From positions 1-6,590 of the forward strand of contig JAUXCH010000291.1 of assembly GCA_030618975.1 (NCBI GenBank): DNA of 6,590 bases, read 5' to 3'. This document shows positions 1 to 5,998 of the stretch, in pieces. A model generated the notes under the pieces. It did not search any database. It was not told the origin of the DNA and saw only the letters and a list, made by a program, of their open reading frames with translations. The number at the start of each line of letters is the position of its first letter. The first letter of the stretch is position 1. Source of the stretch: Planctomycetia bacterium (GTDB taxonomy: Bacteria > Planctomycetota > PLA2 > JAEUHO01). The position numbers and the translations under genes were made by a program.

Positions 1-811
1 AGTCGAAGGTCGTACCGTCGCTCCGCAGGCTGGTCGCCTCCCCGTGCACGTGACCGCCCTTCGGAACCTCGTCGAGGAGCCGCTGGAAGTGTCGCTGGTG
101 CTCGGGTGGGATGAGGTCCAGGCACGGAGCGCCCACCAGGTCGTCGCGTACGGTGCCGTGCATCCGGCACCCCGCAGGGTTCACCTGCACGATCCGTCCG
201 TCGAGATCGTTGATGAACAGACCGTCCGTGACGGCGTCGAACACCGCGCGGTAGACCTCCTCGCTGTGCCGGAGTCGGCGGGCCCAGAAGCGGTTTTCGG
301 CCACCTTCCCGACCACGTTCACGAAGGCGTCGATCTCCTCGAGCTGCGCGTACTCCGCAGCGTCGGGCCGGTTCCCCGTCCGGGGATTGTCGAGGGAGAG
401 GAGCCCCAGGATCTCGTCCCGGGGATCGCGCATCAGGATGAGGAGGCGGTCCGCGGGCTCCCAGTCGCCCGGTGTGCGTTCGCTGGGGATGAAGGCCGTG
501 GCGGCCTGCGGTCCCCGGCCGGCCGGGATGAAGCAGATGTTCGTGCCCGGGCGGCAGAACGTGAGGAACTGCCGCCGCTTCGCCATCCGATCCGCGAGGG
601 GCGTGTGCTCGTACGTTTCCCGGAAGCGCTGCTTCACGTTCGGGGGGCAGCCGGCCGCGCCGTAGGCGACCTCGTCGCCGAAGTAGAAGGTGACCAGCGC
701 CGTCTCCCAGGTCGTGAGCGAAACGATCCGCTCGCAGACGAAGTCGAGGAGCTCCTCGAGGTCGTCGAACCTGTGGACGTCGGCCAGCGACGGGTAGAGA
801 GACTGGGTCAT
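1..811 (-). CDS. GAF-PAS sensor protein, N-terminal part (runs off the window)
   Basis: The ATG at 811-809 opens 270 codons that leave the window, so the C-terminal output domain is not seen. Residues about 13-178 read as a GAF domain: an N-terminal helix (DDLEELLDFVCERIV), a middle beta sheet (TALVTFYF-type strands), then ADRLLILMRD followed by EILGLLSLDNP, which is the usual closing GAF strand pair. A helical linker (about 160-183) leads into a PAS domain from about 184. Its marks are YRAVFDAVTDGLFINDLDG, then GRIVQVNPAG (the PAS N-P core) and DLIPPEHQRHF. GAF-PAS proteins of this kind usually continue into a histidine kinase or diguanylate cyclase; which one is unknown here. No transmembrane segment is visible, so it is probably cytoplasmic. 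A weak Shine-Dalgarno (AGGA, 819-816) lies 4 nt upstream. The start overlaps a TGA (ATGA, 811-808) in another frame, which may be the true end of the dehalogenase-like gene; that would couple their translation. Confidence 0.9.
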   Translation of the reverse strand, partial: MTQSLYPSLADVHRFDDLEELLDFVCERIVSLTTWETALVTFYFGDEVAYGAAGCPPNVKQRFRETYEHTPLADRMAKRRQFLTFCRPGTNICFIPAGRGPQAATAFIPSERTPGDWEPADRLLILMRDPRDEILGLLSLDNPRTGNRPDAAEYAQLEEIDAFVNVVGKVAENRFWARRLRHSEEVYRAVFDAVTDGLFINDLDGRIVQVNPAGCRMHGTVRDDLVGAPCLDLIPPEHQRHFQRLLDEVPKGGHVHGEATSLRSDGTTFD

Positions 812-2074
812 GGGATCCTGCGCCGTGTCGGCGGAGCATACCCCAGGATCCGAGCCCCCTCAGGGGGGGAGGCGCTCGTCCCGAGCCGGAGCCCCCCTTT
901 CCGGCGGCCAATCGGCGCCAGCGCGCGCGTCCGTAGAACAGATCGTCGAGGAGGAGCAGCATGCGGTCGAGCCACGGCGCGTGGCGCACCAGGGTGCGCA
1001 CGATGCGGTGGATGCCGCCGGATCCGTGGGAGAAGGGGCACGCGGCCATGCAGATCCCGCAGTCGGTGCCGACCTGCCGCCACCACGCGTGACAACGCTC
1101 CACGTGCGTGGGCCACTTCCTCACCCCTCGGACGTCCACCGGGTCGCCTCGGGAGAGGGCGTGCGACGGGCACAGATCCGCGCACTTCGCGCAGAGGTGG
1201 CAAAATGCCTCGACCCCCAGCGAGACTGGGCGGTCGTGGGTCACGGCGAGGTCCGTCGTGACGGCGCCGATGCGCACGCGGCTGCCGTACCGATCCGCCA
1301 CGAGGATGTTGTTGCGTCCCAGCTCCCCGAGGCCCGCGCGCACGGCGAGGGGGGGCAGGACGACGTCGTAGTGGGCGTCGTAGTGCGCCTTCGCGGCGTG
1401 ACCGGCCAGCCGGAGGGCGGCTGCGGCCGTACGCGCGATGACCGCAGCGCGCCAGTACTGTCGGGCGGATTCGAGCAGCGTCGGCGCACGCGGCGCGCAC
1501 TGCATGCGGTCGTGATCCATCTCGACGAGGAAGACGATCGCGTGCGGGTGGTCGAGCTCGACGGCCCGGCCGTAGTCCTCGTCGAAGCGCCCCTTGTGCG
1601 TGTACACGAAGGCGTCCTCGAGCGCCGTGCACCCCACGGCTACCGCGCCGAGGTCCCTCAGCAGCGCCTTGACCGTCGCCGTCGGGTCGGACGCGCCGGC
1701 GAGTCGCCGGGCCCACGTCGCGACGAGCGCTTCGTCCTCCCTTCCCTCTTCCCCCTCGCCGCGTTCGATCGCCTCGAAGTAGGAGGCCGTCTCCCGCGCG
1801 ATCTCCTCGTCGTAGTACCGCCCGCGGGGATCCAGGAGGGGGGGCATGGCCCGCAGGCGGTCGTCCACGGCCTCGAGGTCGGGGTGCCGTGCGTACGTGT
1901 CGTCGTACGCCGGGGTGCCGGGGCGTCGCTCCATCCGGGCGAAGAGGGTATCGCGCTCGTCCACGCGTTCGAGCGGCAGGGCGTCCGGATCCGGCATGCC
2001 TCCATTGAACCGCACTTCGGGGTCAGGTCGAAATCCGCGACTTTCGTGCGACCGGGCTTCGGCCCCGCATTCAC
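808..2074 (-). CDS. Reductive dehalogenase-like (RdhA family) corrinoid/iron-sulfur enzyme, frame broken near both ends
   Basis: RdhA-family enzymes use cobalamin and two [4Fe-4S] clusters for reductive removal of halogen. Numbering assumes a repaired frame from GTG 2074. PLERVDERDTLFARM near the N-terminus fits the family's opening motif. RAGLGELGRNNILV and the following TTDL..THDRPVSLG block are RdhA-typical. Cluster 1 is C292, C295, C298, C302 (FCHLCAKCADLCP). Cluster 2 is C328, C339, C342, C346 (C-x10-C-x2-C-x3-CP, in TDCGICMAACPFS), the spaced form typical of RdhA. Tyr207 (RQYWRAA) and Arg266 (YGSRVR) are 59 residues apart, which from memory matches the PceA catalytic Tyr/Arg pair. No twin-arginine signal or membrane anchor is seen, so it is probably cytoplasmic. 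The start with good GGAGG (GTG 2074) is in a different frame from the body; joining them at GGGG 2019-2022 gives a smooth ADFDLTP-EVRFNGG. After DLFYGR (about residue 384) the body frame has no stop and stays open to base 1, beneath the GAF-PAS gene. The true end is probably TGA 810-808 or TGA 862-860. The family call is secure; the exact ends are not. Epoxyqueuosine reductase (QueG) is the nearest alternative family. Confidence 0.88.
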
Positions 2075-2078
2075 CCTT

Positions 2079-2083
2079 CCTCC
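2079..2083 (-). promoter_or_regulatory. Ribosome binding site of the dehalogenase-like gene
   Basis: GGAGG lies 4 nt upstream of GTG 2074 on the minus strand. It is the only well-placed Shine-Dalgarno for this gene and decides the start. It puts the start in the frame that reads MNAGPKPGRTKVADFDLTP, not the frame of the enzyme body. The in-frame ATG at 1997 also has GGAGG, but only 1 nt away, too close to work normally. Confidence 0.55.
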
Positions 2084-2092
2084 GCCTGTATC

Positions 2093-2122
2093 CGCATTCG
2101 CATTCGCATGCGCACTCGCGCT
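2093..2122. repeat. Degenerate hexanucleotide tandem repeat
   Basis: On the plus strand five hexamers follow one another: CGCATT, CGCATT, CGCATG, CGCACT, CGCGCT. They fill much of the 81-base gap between the zinc-ribbon gene and the dehalogenase-like gene, just upstream of the latter's ribosome binding site. No function can be shown; it may be simple slippage in leader DNA. Confidence 0.5.
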
Positions 2123-2155
2123 CGGCGCTCGGGACGAAGCGCGCCGGTCCCGAGG

Positions 2156-2356
2156 CTACGCGTCGGTCTCGGGCACCAGGTGGTAGCTTCCGACGTGTCC
2201 GCAGCGCGCGCAGATCCCCGGCCGGTACGAAGAGGAGTCGTGGACGTCCTCGTACCCCGGGCACTCACAACCGTCCGCCATGCAGGCGCTGCCCCTTGCC
2301 GGTCGCGTCGCCTGGGGGACCGTCTCGGGGCGCTTGACCTTCCGATCCTCGTTCAT
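2156..2356 (-). CDS. Small cysteine/histidine-rich (zinc-ribbon-like) protein, 66 aa
   Basis: The ATG at 2356 has GGAG 8-9 bases upstream; an ATG eight codons earlier in frame is the other possible start. The N-terminal third is basic and probably flexible. The C-terminal half holds a compact metal-site pattern: C25, C30, C32 (DGCECPGYED), then C49, C52, H54 and H59 (ICARCGHVGSYH). The spacing C-x-C-x16-C-x2-C-x-H-x4-H is that of a small treble-clef or zinc-ribbon fold, and similar stand-alone C-x-C / C-x2-C-G-H miniproteins are common in bacteria with no known function. There is no signal peptide or membrane segment. It lies 81 bases upstream of the dehalogenase-like gene on the same strand, so the two may share a transcript. 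A metal-binding or nucleic-acid-binding adaptor role is inference only. Confidence 0.75.
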   Translation of the reverse strand: MNEDRKVKRPETVPQATRPARGSACMADGCECPGYEDVHDSSSYRPGICARCGHVGSYHLVPETDA

Positions 2357-2550
2357 GCCGCGCTCCACCGTCGCCGACATCCTACGCAACTTCGCGTCTC
2401 CCCGCTCGTCGGGGGCCGCCTCGCGGTCCGAGCGGGGTGTTCGTCCCGTGCACGCGACCCGCCCGTGCGATTTTGCCTGACCTTTGCAGACTGCGGGCAA
2501 CCGGCCCCCTGCGTCGTCCGTATCCAGGGTGGAACCTGTCCGCTCGCTGG

Positions 2551-2556
2551 AAGGAG
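2551..2556 (+). promoter_or_regulatory. Ribosome binding site of the lipoprotein gene
   Basis: AAGGAG sits 9 nt before ATG 2566. It selects that ATG over the in-frame GTG at 2437, which would add 43 residues and bury the signal peptide. The roughly 200-base gap between this gene and the divergent zinc-ribbon gene must hold both promoters. I see no convincing -35/-10 pair there. Confidence 0.65.
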
Positions 2557-2565
2557 ATCGTCGCC

Positions 2566-3774
2566 ATGTGGGAAACACGGATCCCGATCCTCGCGGTGCT
2601 CGCGCTGCTCACCCTGACCTTTGCGGGTGGCTGTGGGGGCGAGAAGAGCCCTCCGGGCGAGATTCCATCCGTGCCCACCGGTGCGAGGATCGACGACCAC
2701 CGCTGGCTCGGCGAGTCGCTGACGATCGACAACCTCACCGTGTGGCCCGTCCATACCGACCGCCCGCTCGACGTGGGCGACTTCCTGACGCTCGAAGAGG
2801 CGGAGGGGCAGGGTCTCGCGGCCGTGCGCGAGGTCGGCGGCGGGGCTTCGAACGACACCGCCCAGCAGGTCGCGAACGGCGCCCAGCAGGAGATCGGGAT
2901 CGTCACCGGGAACGAGCCCGACGAGCGTCAGGGGCAGCTCCGCCAGGCGGGCCAGGTCCTGCAAGGCAGCGGCGCGGTCGTGGGCACCCTCGTCATCGAG
3001 AACCGGGGTGACCTGCCGATCCTCGTGTGCGCGGGCACGATCGTGAAGGGGGGACAACAGGACCGCCAGATCGGCCAGGACTTCGTGATCGCCGCGAAGA
3101 CCAGCGTGCCGGTCGAGGCCTTCTGCGTGGAGGCGGGCCGTTGGCACGTGCGCGAGGGCGACGGCTCCACGGGTCTCGGATTCACCAGCCACGGCCAGGG
3201 CATGGCGATCAAGTCCGTGCGGGCGAGCGGCCAGTACGAGCAGGACCAGGGCAAGGTCTGGGCCGCGGTCGGCAAGGCCCTGGAGAGCAACGACATCCAA
3301 GGCACCACGACGCTCGTCGCCGCGAACGAGGCGGTCGGTGCCGAGGTGCTCGCCAGGCGGGCCGGCGTCGAGAAGCAGGTGGCGGACCACTTTGCCTCGC
3401 TCGCGCGTGGCCCGTCGGCGCCCGTGGGGTTCGCCTACGCCGTCGACGGAAAGCCCGTCACGGTGCGCGCGTTCGCGCACGAGCGCCTGCTCCGCGGCCA
3501 CCTGCCCGCGTTCGTGAAGGCCATGTGCCTGGAGGCCGAGCTGGCCACCCGGGCGCGCGGCGACGCTGCCGCTCCCCCGGAGGCGACGGCCGCCGACGTC
3601 GTGGCGCTCGTCGAGGCGCTCCGGATCGCCCAGGAGCGCGAGCAACGGACGGCCGCCGGAAACTGGAACGTCTACCGGGTGACGGAAGCCGGCTACAACG
3701 GCGCGTGCCGCATCCGGCTCCCCGGGATCGGTCCCGACAAGGTCGTCCTCACCGAGGACTGGACGGCCAGGTAG
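2566..3774 (+). CDS. Exported lipoprotein of the DUF6569 / ARPP-1-like family, 402 aa
   Basis: The start is ATG 2566, with AAGGAG upstream and a type II signal peptide: a short N-region with one Arg, a hydrophobic stretch (about residues 6-19), and a lipobox ending AGGC at Cys23. The mature protein would be lipid-anchored at Cys23 on the periplasmic side. The domain begins with LTIDNLTVWPV (52-62) and GDFLTLEEA (71-79). It resumes with GTLVIENRGDLPILVCAGTI (140-159), KGGQQDRQIGQDFVI (161-175) and VPVEAFCVEAGRW (181-193). From memory these match the DUF6569 / ARPP-1 pattern (gDyLTLdEA, N-gd-Pvl, GG-QdR, Pv-CvE-gRW). A low-complexity Gln/Asn/Gly-rich insert (about 92-137) separates the first two blocks. 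The C-terminal half is Ala-rich and helical, ending in a short strand region. The biochemical role of the family is unknown. It is followed 123 bases later by a small membrane protein on the same strand. Confidence 0.92.
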   Translation: MWETRIPILAVLALLTLTFAGGCGGEKSPPGEIPSVPTGARIDDHRWLGESLTIDNLTVWPVHTDRPLDVGDFLTLEEAEGQGLAAVREVGGGASNDTAQQVANGAQQEIGIVTGNEPDERQGQLRQAGQVLQGSGAVVGTLVIENRGDLPILVCAGTIVKGGQQDRQIGQDFVIAAKTSVPVEAFCVEAGRWHVREGDGSTGLGFTSHGQGMAIKSVRASGQYEQDQGKVWAAVGKALESNDIQGTTTLVAANEAVGAEVLARRAGVEKQVADHFASLARGPSAPVGFAYAVDGKPVTVRAFAHERLLRGHLPAFVKAMCLEAELATRARGDAAAPPEATAADVVALVEALRIAQEREQRTAAGNWNVYRVTEAGYNGACRIRLPGIGPDKVVLTEDWTAR

Positions 3775-3897
3775 GCCGTGCCGGTACGGAACGGGAGTTG
3801 CGTCGCCGAAAGGAAGAACAGCGCAAACCGTCCGTCCTCCCGTACGTTTGGAGGGGTGTGACCTCCGGGTCTCGCCCCTCGAACCAGGATCGATCCC

Positions 3898-4068
3898 ATG
3901 CCCACAGCGAAGAGAAACTGGCGTCTCGAGATCGCAGCCTGGCTGGCCGCGATCGCCCTCGTCGCGGCGGCCCTGGTCTTCTCGAGCGGATCGGACGAGG
4001 GGGCAGGGGCGGGGGAGAGGGCGGAGCCTCAGCCTCCTCCGGTCGAAACGGCTCCGGTTCGTCCCTGA
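3898..4068 (+). CDS. Small single-pass membrane protein, 56 aa
   Basis: The ATG at 3898 is preceded by AGGA (3886-3889, 8 nt spacing), and the frame ends at TGA 4066-4068. The product has a basic N-terminus (MPTAKRNWR), one hydrophobic segment (about residues 11-28, mostly Ala/Leu/Ile/Val), a Gly/Ser/Glu linker, and a proline-rich tail (EPQPPPVETAPVRP). Positive-inside rules would put the tail in the periplasm. There is no lipobox. I do not recognise a family. It follows the DUF6569-type lipoprotein gene on the same strand, so a shared cell-envelope job is possible but unproven. The stop codon lies inside the first unit of the tandem repeat at 4063-4137. Its small size makes it easy to miss in automatic annotation. 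Confidence 0.65.
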   Translation: MPTAKRNWRLEIAAWLAAIALVAAALVFSSGSDEGAGAGERAEPQPPPVETAPVRP

Positions 4069-4137
4069 ACGCTCCGCGCCAGGCCCTGAACGCTTCCCAG
4101 GCCTGAACCCTCCGCGCCAGGCCCCGAACGCTCCCTG
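4063..4137. repeat. Four imperfect tandem copies of a roughly 20-bp unit between convergent genes
   Basis: Plus-strand units are 4063-4083 (CCCTGAACGCTCCGCGCCAG, then G), 4084-4101 (CCCTGAACGCTTCCCAGG), 4102-4121 (CCTGAACCCTCCGCGCCAGG) and a truncated 4122-4137 (CCCCGAACGCTCCCTG). The array begins at the stop codon of the 56-aa gene and ends 9 bases short of the stop of the thioredoxin/HEAT gene. The units share CCnGAACnCT, then CCGCGCCAGG in units 1 and 3. The array may serve as transcription-termination or mRNA 3'-end sequence for both convergent genes, or may simply be slippage. No U-tract terminator is present. Confidence 0.7.
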
Positions 4138-4146
4138 TCGGCGGGG

Positions 4147-5352
4147 CTACCGGTCGGTCGCGCCTCGTACCCACGCGGTGACGGACGCCAGGTAGGCCGT
4201 CCGCTCCTCCCCGGACCACCCCTCGGGGGCCTCGGGCGCGTTCCGGACCCCGAGGACGTGTCCCAGCGCCTTCGTCACGGACTCCACGAGCCGGAGCGCA
4301 TACCGGCCGCGGACCGTGGAACTCCCGTTCGCGGCGCGCTCCGCTTCCGCCGGATAGGCCTCGAGCAGGACGCCGACGACGCGTGTCTCCACGGCCTCGT
4401 CGCCCCGGGCACCGATGGCGCCCAGGGCGTCCACGACGGCGCGCGTCGTCGAGTTCAGGGCGTTCGCGTCCCTTGCGACCGGGGCCAGCGCGTCGATCGC
4501 GCGTTCGTCTCCGCACGCTTCGAGGCACGCGGCCGCTCGCCCGCGCAGGACGTTCGGGTTGCCCGAGGGGAGGGCGCCTCCCGCCTCGGAGAACACGCGT
4601 GCGAGGAGCGGGGTGAGGTCCGGAACGAGGCACCGCTGGATCCAGTCGAGGAACTCGAAGCGGATGGCGTCGTTCCCCTCGAGCAGCAGGGACTCGGCGT
4701 GGTCGGCCAGCTCGGACACCTCGAAGCCCGTCAACACGAGGAGCGCCCGGTGCCGCACGAGGACGTCGGGGTCTTCGAGGAAGGCGAGCGTCTCGCGCAC
4801 CTGGTCGGTCGCGGCCTGGAGATCGAGTGCCTCCAGGGCGAGCACGCGGGCGCGGGACCCCTGCAAGCCGTCGAGGACGGACTGCGCCCCCTCCTCGGGG
4901 AGGCGGCGCACGTTCGAGGCAGCCGACGCGAACGCCCGCTCCAGGGCGTCCGTGGAGCGCCCGGCTCGCTGCAGCAGCCGGTCGTCCTCGGGGTGGATCA
5001 GGAAGAGGTGCGGCCAGGAGGTGACGCCGAAGCGGTCGTGGATCCTCGCCGCCTCGAGGTCCGGCCCGTCACCCCGCCACGTCCGGCAGACGTAGAGCCA
5101 GACCACCTTCTCGTACCAGGGCGACAGATTTTCGTGAGGCAGCACCTGCTCCTCGAGGGGGACGCAGTGCGGTCAGTGCTTCTTCGTGAAGTACGCGAAG
5201 ATCGGGCGGCCGGTCGTGATCGCCTCCCGCTTCGCGGCGAGCCAGTCCGTCTTCCAGGGAGGACCGGGGGGGAGCGCCTCGCCCGCTGTGGCAGGAGGCA
5301 CGACCCAGGCGAGGAGCAGGCCGACCAGGAGGAGGGGGAGCGACGTGCGCAC
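4147..5352 (-). CDS. Exported thioredoxin-fold / HEAT-like protein with a UPHC active site (candidate selenoprotein), 401 aa
   Basis: One frame runs from GTG 5352 (AGGA 10 nt upstream; TAG stop at 5367-5365 just before) to TAG 4149-4147, broken only by TGA 5175-5173. Residues 1-23 form a signal peptide (LPLLLVGLLLAWVV core, ATA-G cleavage site). The thioredoxin-like domain follows: WKTDWLAAKREAITTGRPI, strand FAYFTKKH, then TGA-P-H-C (residues 60-63), a helix, strand VVWLYV, and the cis-Pro loop GVTSWPHLFLI (Pro114). TGA stands exactly where the first Cys of CPHC is expected, so the reading is Sec60-Pro-His-Cys63. Residues about 125-300 are helical pairs of HEAT type (VRHRALLVLTGFEVSEL; AAACLEACGDERAIDALAPV). 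It probably acts as a periplasmic thiol/selenol oxidoreductase with a protein-binding repeat domain; the substrate is unknown. If the TGA were a true stop, only a 59-residue fragment would be made. A restart at GTG 5145 would give 332 residues with no active site. The alternative is a TGC-to-TGA nonsense mutation or error. Confidence 0.85.
5142..5175 (-). promoter_or_regulatory. Candidate bacterial SECIS hairpin just 3' of the UGA
   Basis: On the minus strand, two nucleotides after UGA (5175-5173), GCACUGC (5170-5164) pairs with GCAG-G-UGC (5149-5142) with one bulged G (5145). After a bulged G (5163), UCC (5162-5160) pairs with GGA (5152-5150), closing a 7-nt loop CCCUCGA. That is ten pairs, eight or more of them strong. 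The loop begins 13 nt after the UGA, near the spacing of bacterial SECIS elements, which bind SelB to recode UGA as selenocysteine. The pairing was drawn by eye. A GC-rich sequence folds easily, so the structure supports the recoding idea but does not prove it. Confidence 0.55.
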
Positions 5353-5392
5353 GGCCGTGGCATCCTACGGGCAACGGTCGCCCGGACGGCGG

Positions 5393-5447
5393 GCGGAGCC
5401 GGGATTGGGAACTCGAATGCCGAACATTTGTACCGGGTAAAGATCCG
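5393..5447 (+). repeat. 55-bp direct repeat, copy A
   Basis: This intergenic element matches copy B (6445-6499) at 50 of 55 positions with no gaps. Its core runs GATTGGGAAC ... GAATGCCG ... TTTGTACCGGGT ... AAGATCCG. It lies between the divergent selenoprotein candidate (start 5352) and the small plus-strand gene (start 5474). Directly after it comes a degenerate second copy of its 3' end (GGGCGAAGATCC). On the plus strand it contains GGAAC, 17 bases, GTACC, which resembles an ECF-sigma promoter layout; this is a weak inference. Confidence 0.8.
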
Positions 5448-5473
5448 GGGCGAAGATCCTGCGAGCCACGTCC

Positions 5474-5761
5474 ATGGGCAACAAGAACCGCAAAGCAACG
5501 AAGAGCGAGATGGCCCACGTGCGCCGCGTGGTCGCGGATGCGTTTCCCGATCTGGATGCGGTGTGGGGTGCCCACGGCGACTACGGCGGCCACCGTGCGC
5601 CTCGCGACCACACGATCTCCTTTCGATTGCGCGATCGCCGGGGCAAGTTCCATTCCAACGTGGTCTGGTTGATGCCCGCGTGGTTGCGCGATCTGACGGT
5701 CGACGACGTCCGCGGTCTGGTCGCGGAAAGCAACGGGAAGCGGAAGTGGAAGGGGTGCTGA
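5474..5761 (+). CDS. Small basic hypothetical protein, 95 aa
   Basis: The ATG at 5474 opens a frame with strong G/C third-position bias, ending at TGA 5759-5761. The N-terminus is lysine/arginine-rich and helical (NKNRKATKSEMAHVRRVV). It is followed by DAFPDLDAVWGAHGDYGG, a strand-like HTISFRLRD, then FHSNVVWLMPAWL and a second helix DLTVDDVRGLVAES. The C-terminus is basic (GKRKWKGC). There is no signal peptide or transmembrane segment. I do not recognise the family; the mixed, charged composition looks like a small soluble and perhaps nucleic-acid-binding protein, but that is a guess. No strong Shine-Dalgarno precedes the ATG. The repeat copy A ends 26 bases upstream. It converges on the membrane miniprotein at 5775 with only 13 bases between stops. 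Confidence 0.65.
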   Translation: MGNKNRKATKSEMAHVRRVVADAFPDLDAVWGAHGDYGGHRAPRDHTISFRLRDRRGKFHSNVVWLMPAWLRDLTVDDVRGLVAESNGKRKWKGC

Positions 5762-5774
5762 GGCGGGCTGCTCG

Positions 5775-5963
5775 TCACCGGGCCGACCTGCGCCCGGCGC
5801 GCCAGTGCTCCAGGAACTCGGTCGGGTCCTCCAAGTCCTCGTGCACCTCGACCGTCGAGCCCAGCAGGTAGAGGATCCCGAACGGAATCCCGATCACCGT
5901 GATGCAGTAGAGGAGGAACACCCACCGGCTGCCCAGGAACTCGTAGCGAACGATCTTGCCCAC
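5775..5963 (-). CDS. Small membrane miniprotein, 62 aa
   Basis: The chosen start is GTG 5963, which has GGAG (5975-5972) 8 nt upstream and begins the sensible protein MGKIVRYEFLGSRW. The frame stays open upstream to 6044, but those codons overlap the preceding gene and read as shadow sequence. Residues about 14-36 form one long hydrophobic segment (WVFLLYCITVIGIPFGILYL), followed by an acidic stretch (EVHEDLEDPTEFLEHW) and a basic end (RAGRRSAR). It is a single-pass or hairpin inner-membrane protein. No known family is recognised. It follows the tiny gene ending at 5999 on the same strand, 35 bases away, so the small minus-strand genes 6436-5775 may be one transcript. Confidence 0.7.
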   Translation of the reverse strand: MGKIVRYEFLGSRWVFLLYCITVIGIPFGILYLLGSTVEVHEDLEDPTEFLEHWRAGRRSAR

Positions 5964-5998
5964 AGTGCGCACTCCAGCGGCGTCGGACACCCCAGAGT

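Noticed and set aside
44..1261. Long plus-strand open frame over the GAF-PAS and dehalogenase genes.
   Set aside because: Arg/Glu/Gly/Val-heavy translation with no domain. It is antisense to clear protein families and is a normal by-product of very high GC.
2013..2030. Programmed -1 frameshift at the dehalogenase start.
   Set aside because: The ACCCCGA context is not a recognised slippery heptamer and no downstream structure is evident. A missing base is simpler, especially with similar breaks elsewhere.
2353..3645. 430-codon minus-strand open frame opposite the lipoprotein gene.
   Set aside because: His/Arg/Leu/Asp-rich antisense shadow. The plus strand has a signal peptide, lipobox, ribosome binding site and family motifs.
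4063..4137. CRISPR array.
   Set aside because: The units are adjacent and degenerate, with no unique spacers and no cas genes.
4147..5145. GTG 5145 as the true start of the HEAT-like gene, with GAGGAG before it.
   Set aside because: The SD-like bases are only 3 nt away and form the hairpin's 3' arm. The upstream in-frame sequence is a coherent signal peptide and thioredoxin half, so starting here would cut a domain in two.
5393..5447. Repeat copy A read on the minus strand looks a little like a tRNA 3' end or an integron attC site.
   Set aside because: It does not fold into tRNA arms and lacks the paired RYYYAAC/GTTRRRY core sites. No integrase is present in the window.
5759..5761. The TGA ending the 95-aa gene gives a GC-TGA-G context like the GCUG tail of some selenoproteins.
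   Set aside because: Read-through enters sequence antisense to the membrane miniprotein, with shadow composition and no near stop. The preceding protein has no redox fold, so it is an ordinary stop.
4258..5871. 537-codon plus-strand open frame.
   Set aside because: Antisense shadow over the thioredoxin/HEAT gene, the repeat and two small genes; its composition is unlike a real protein.
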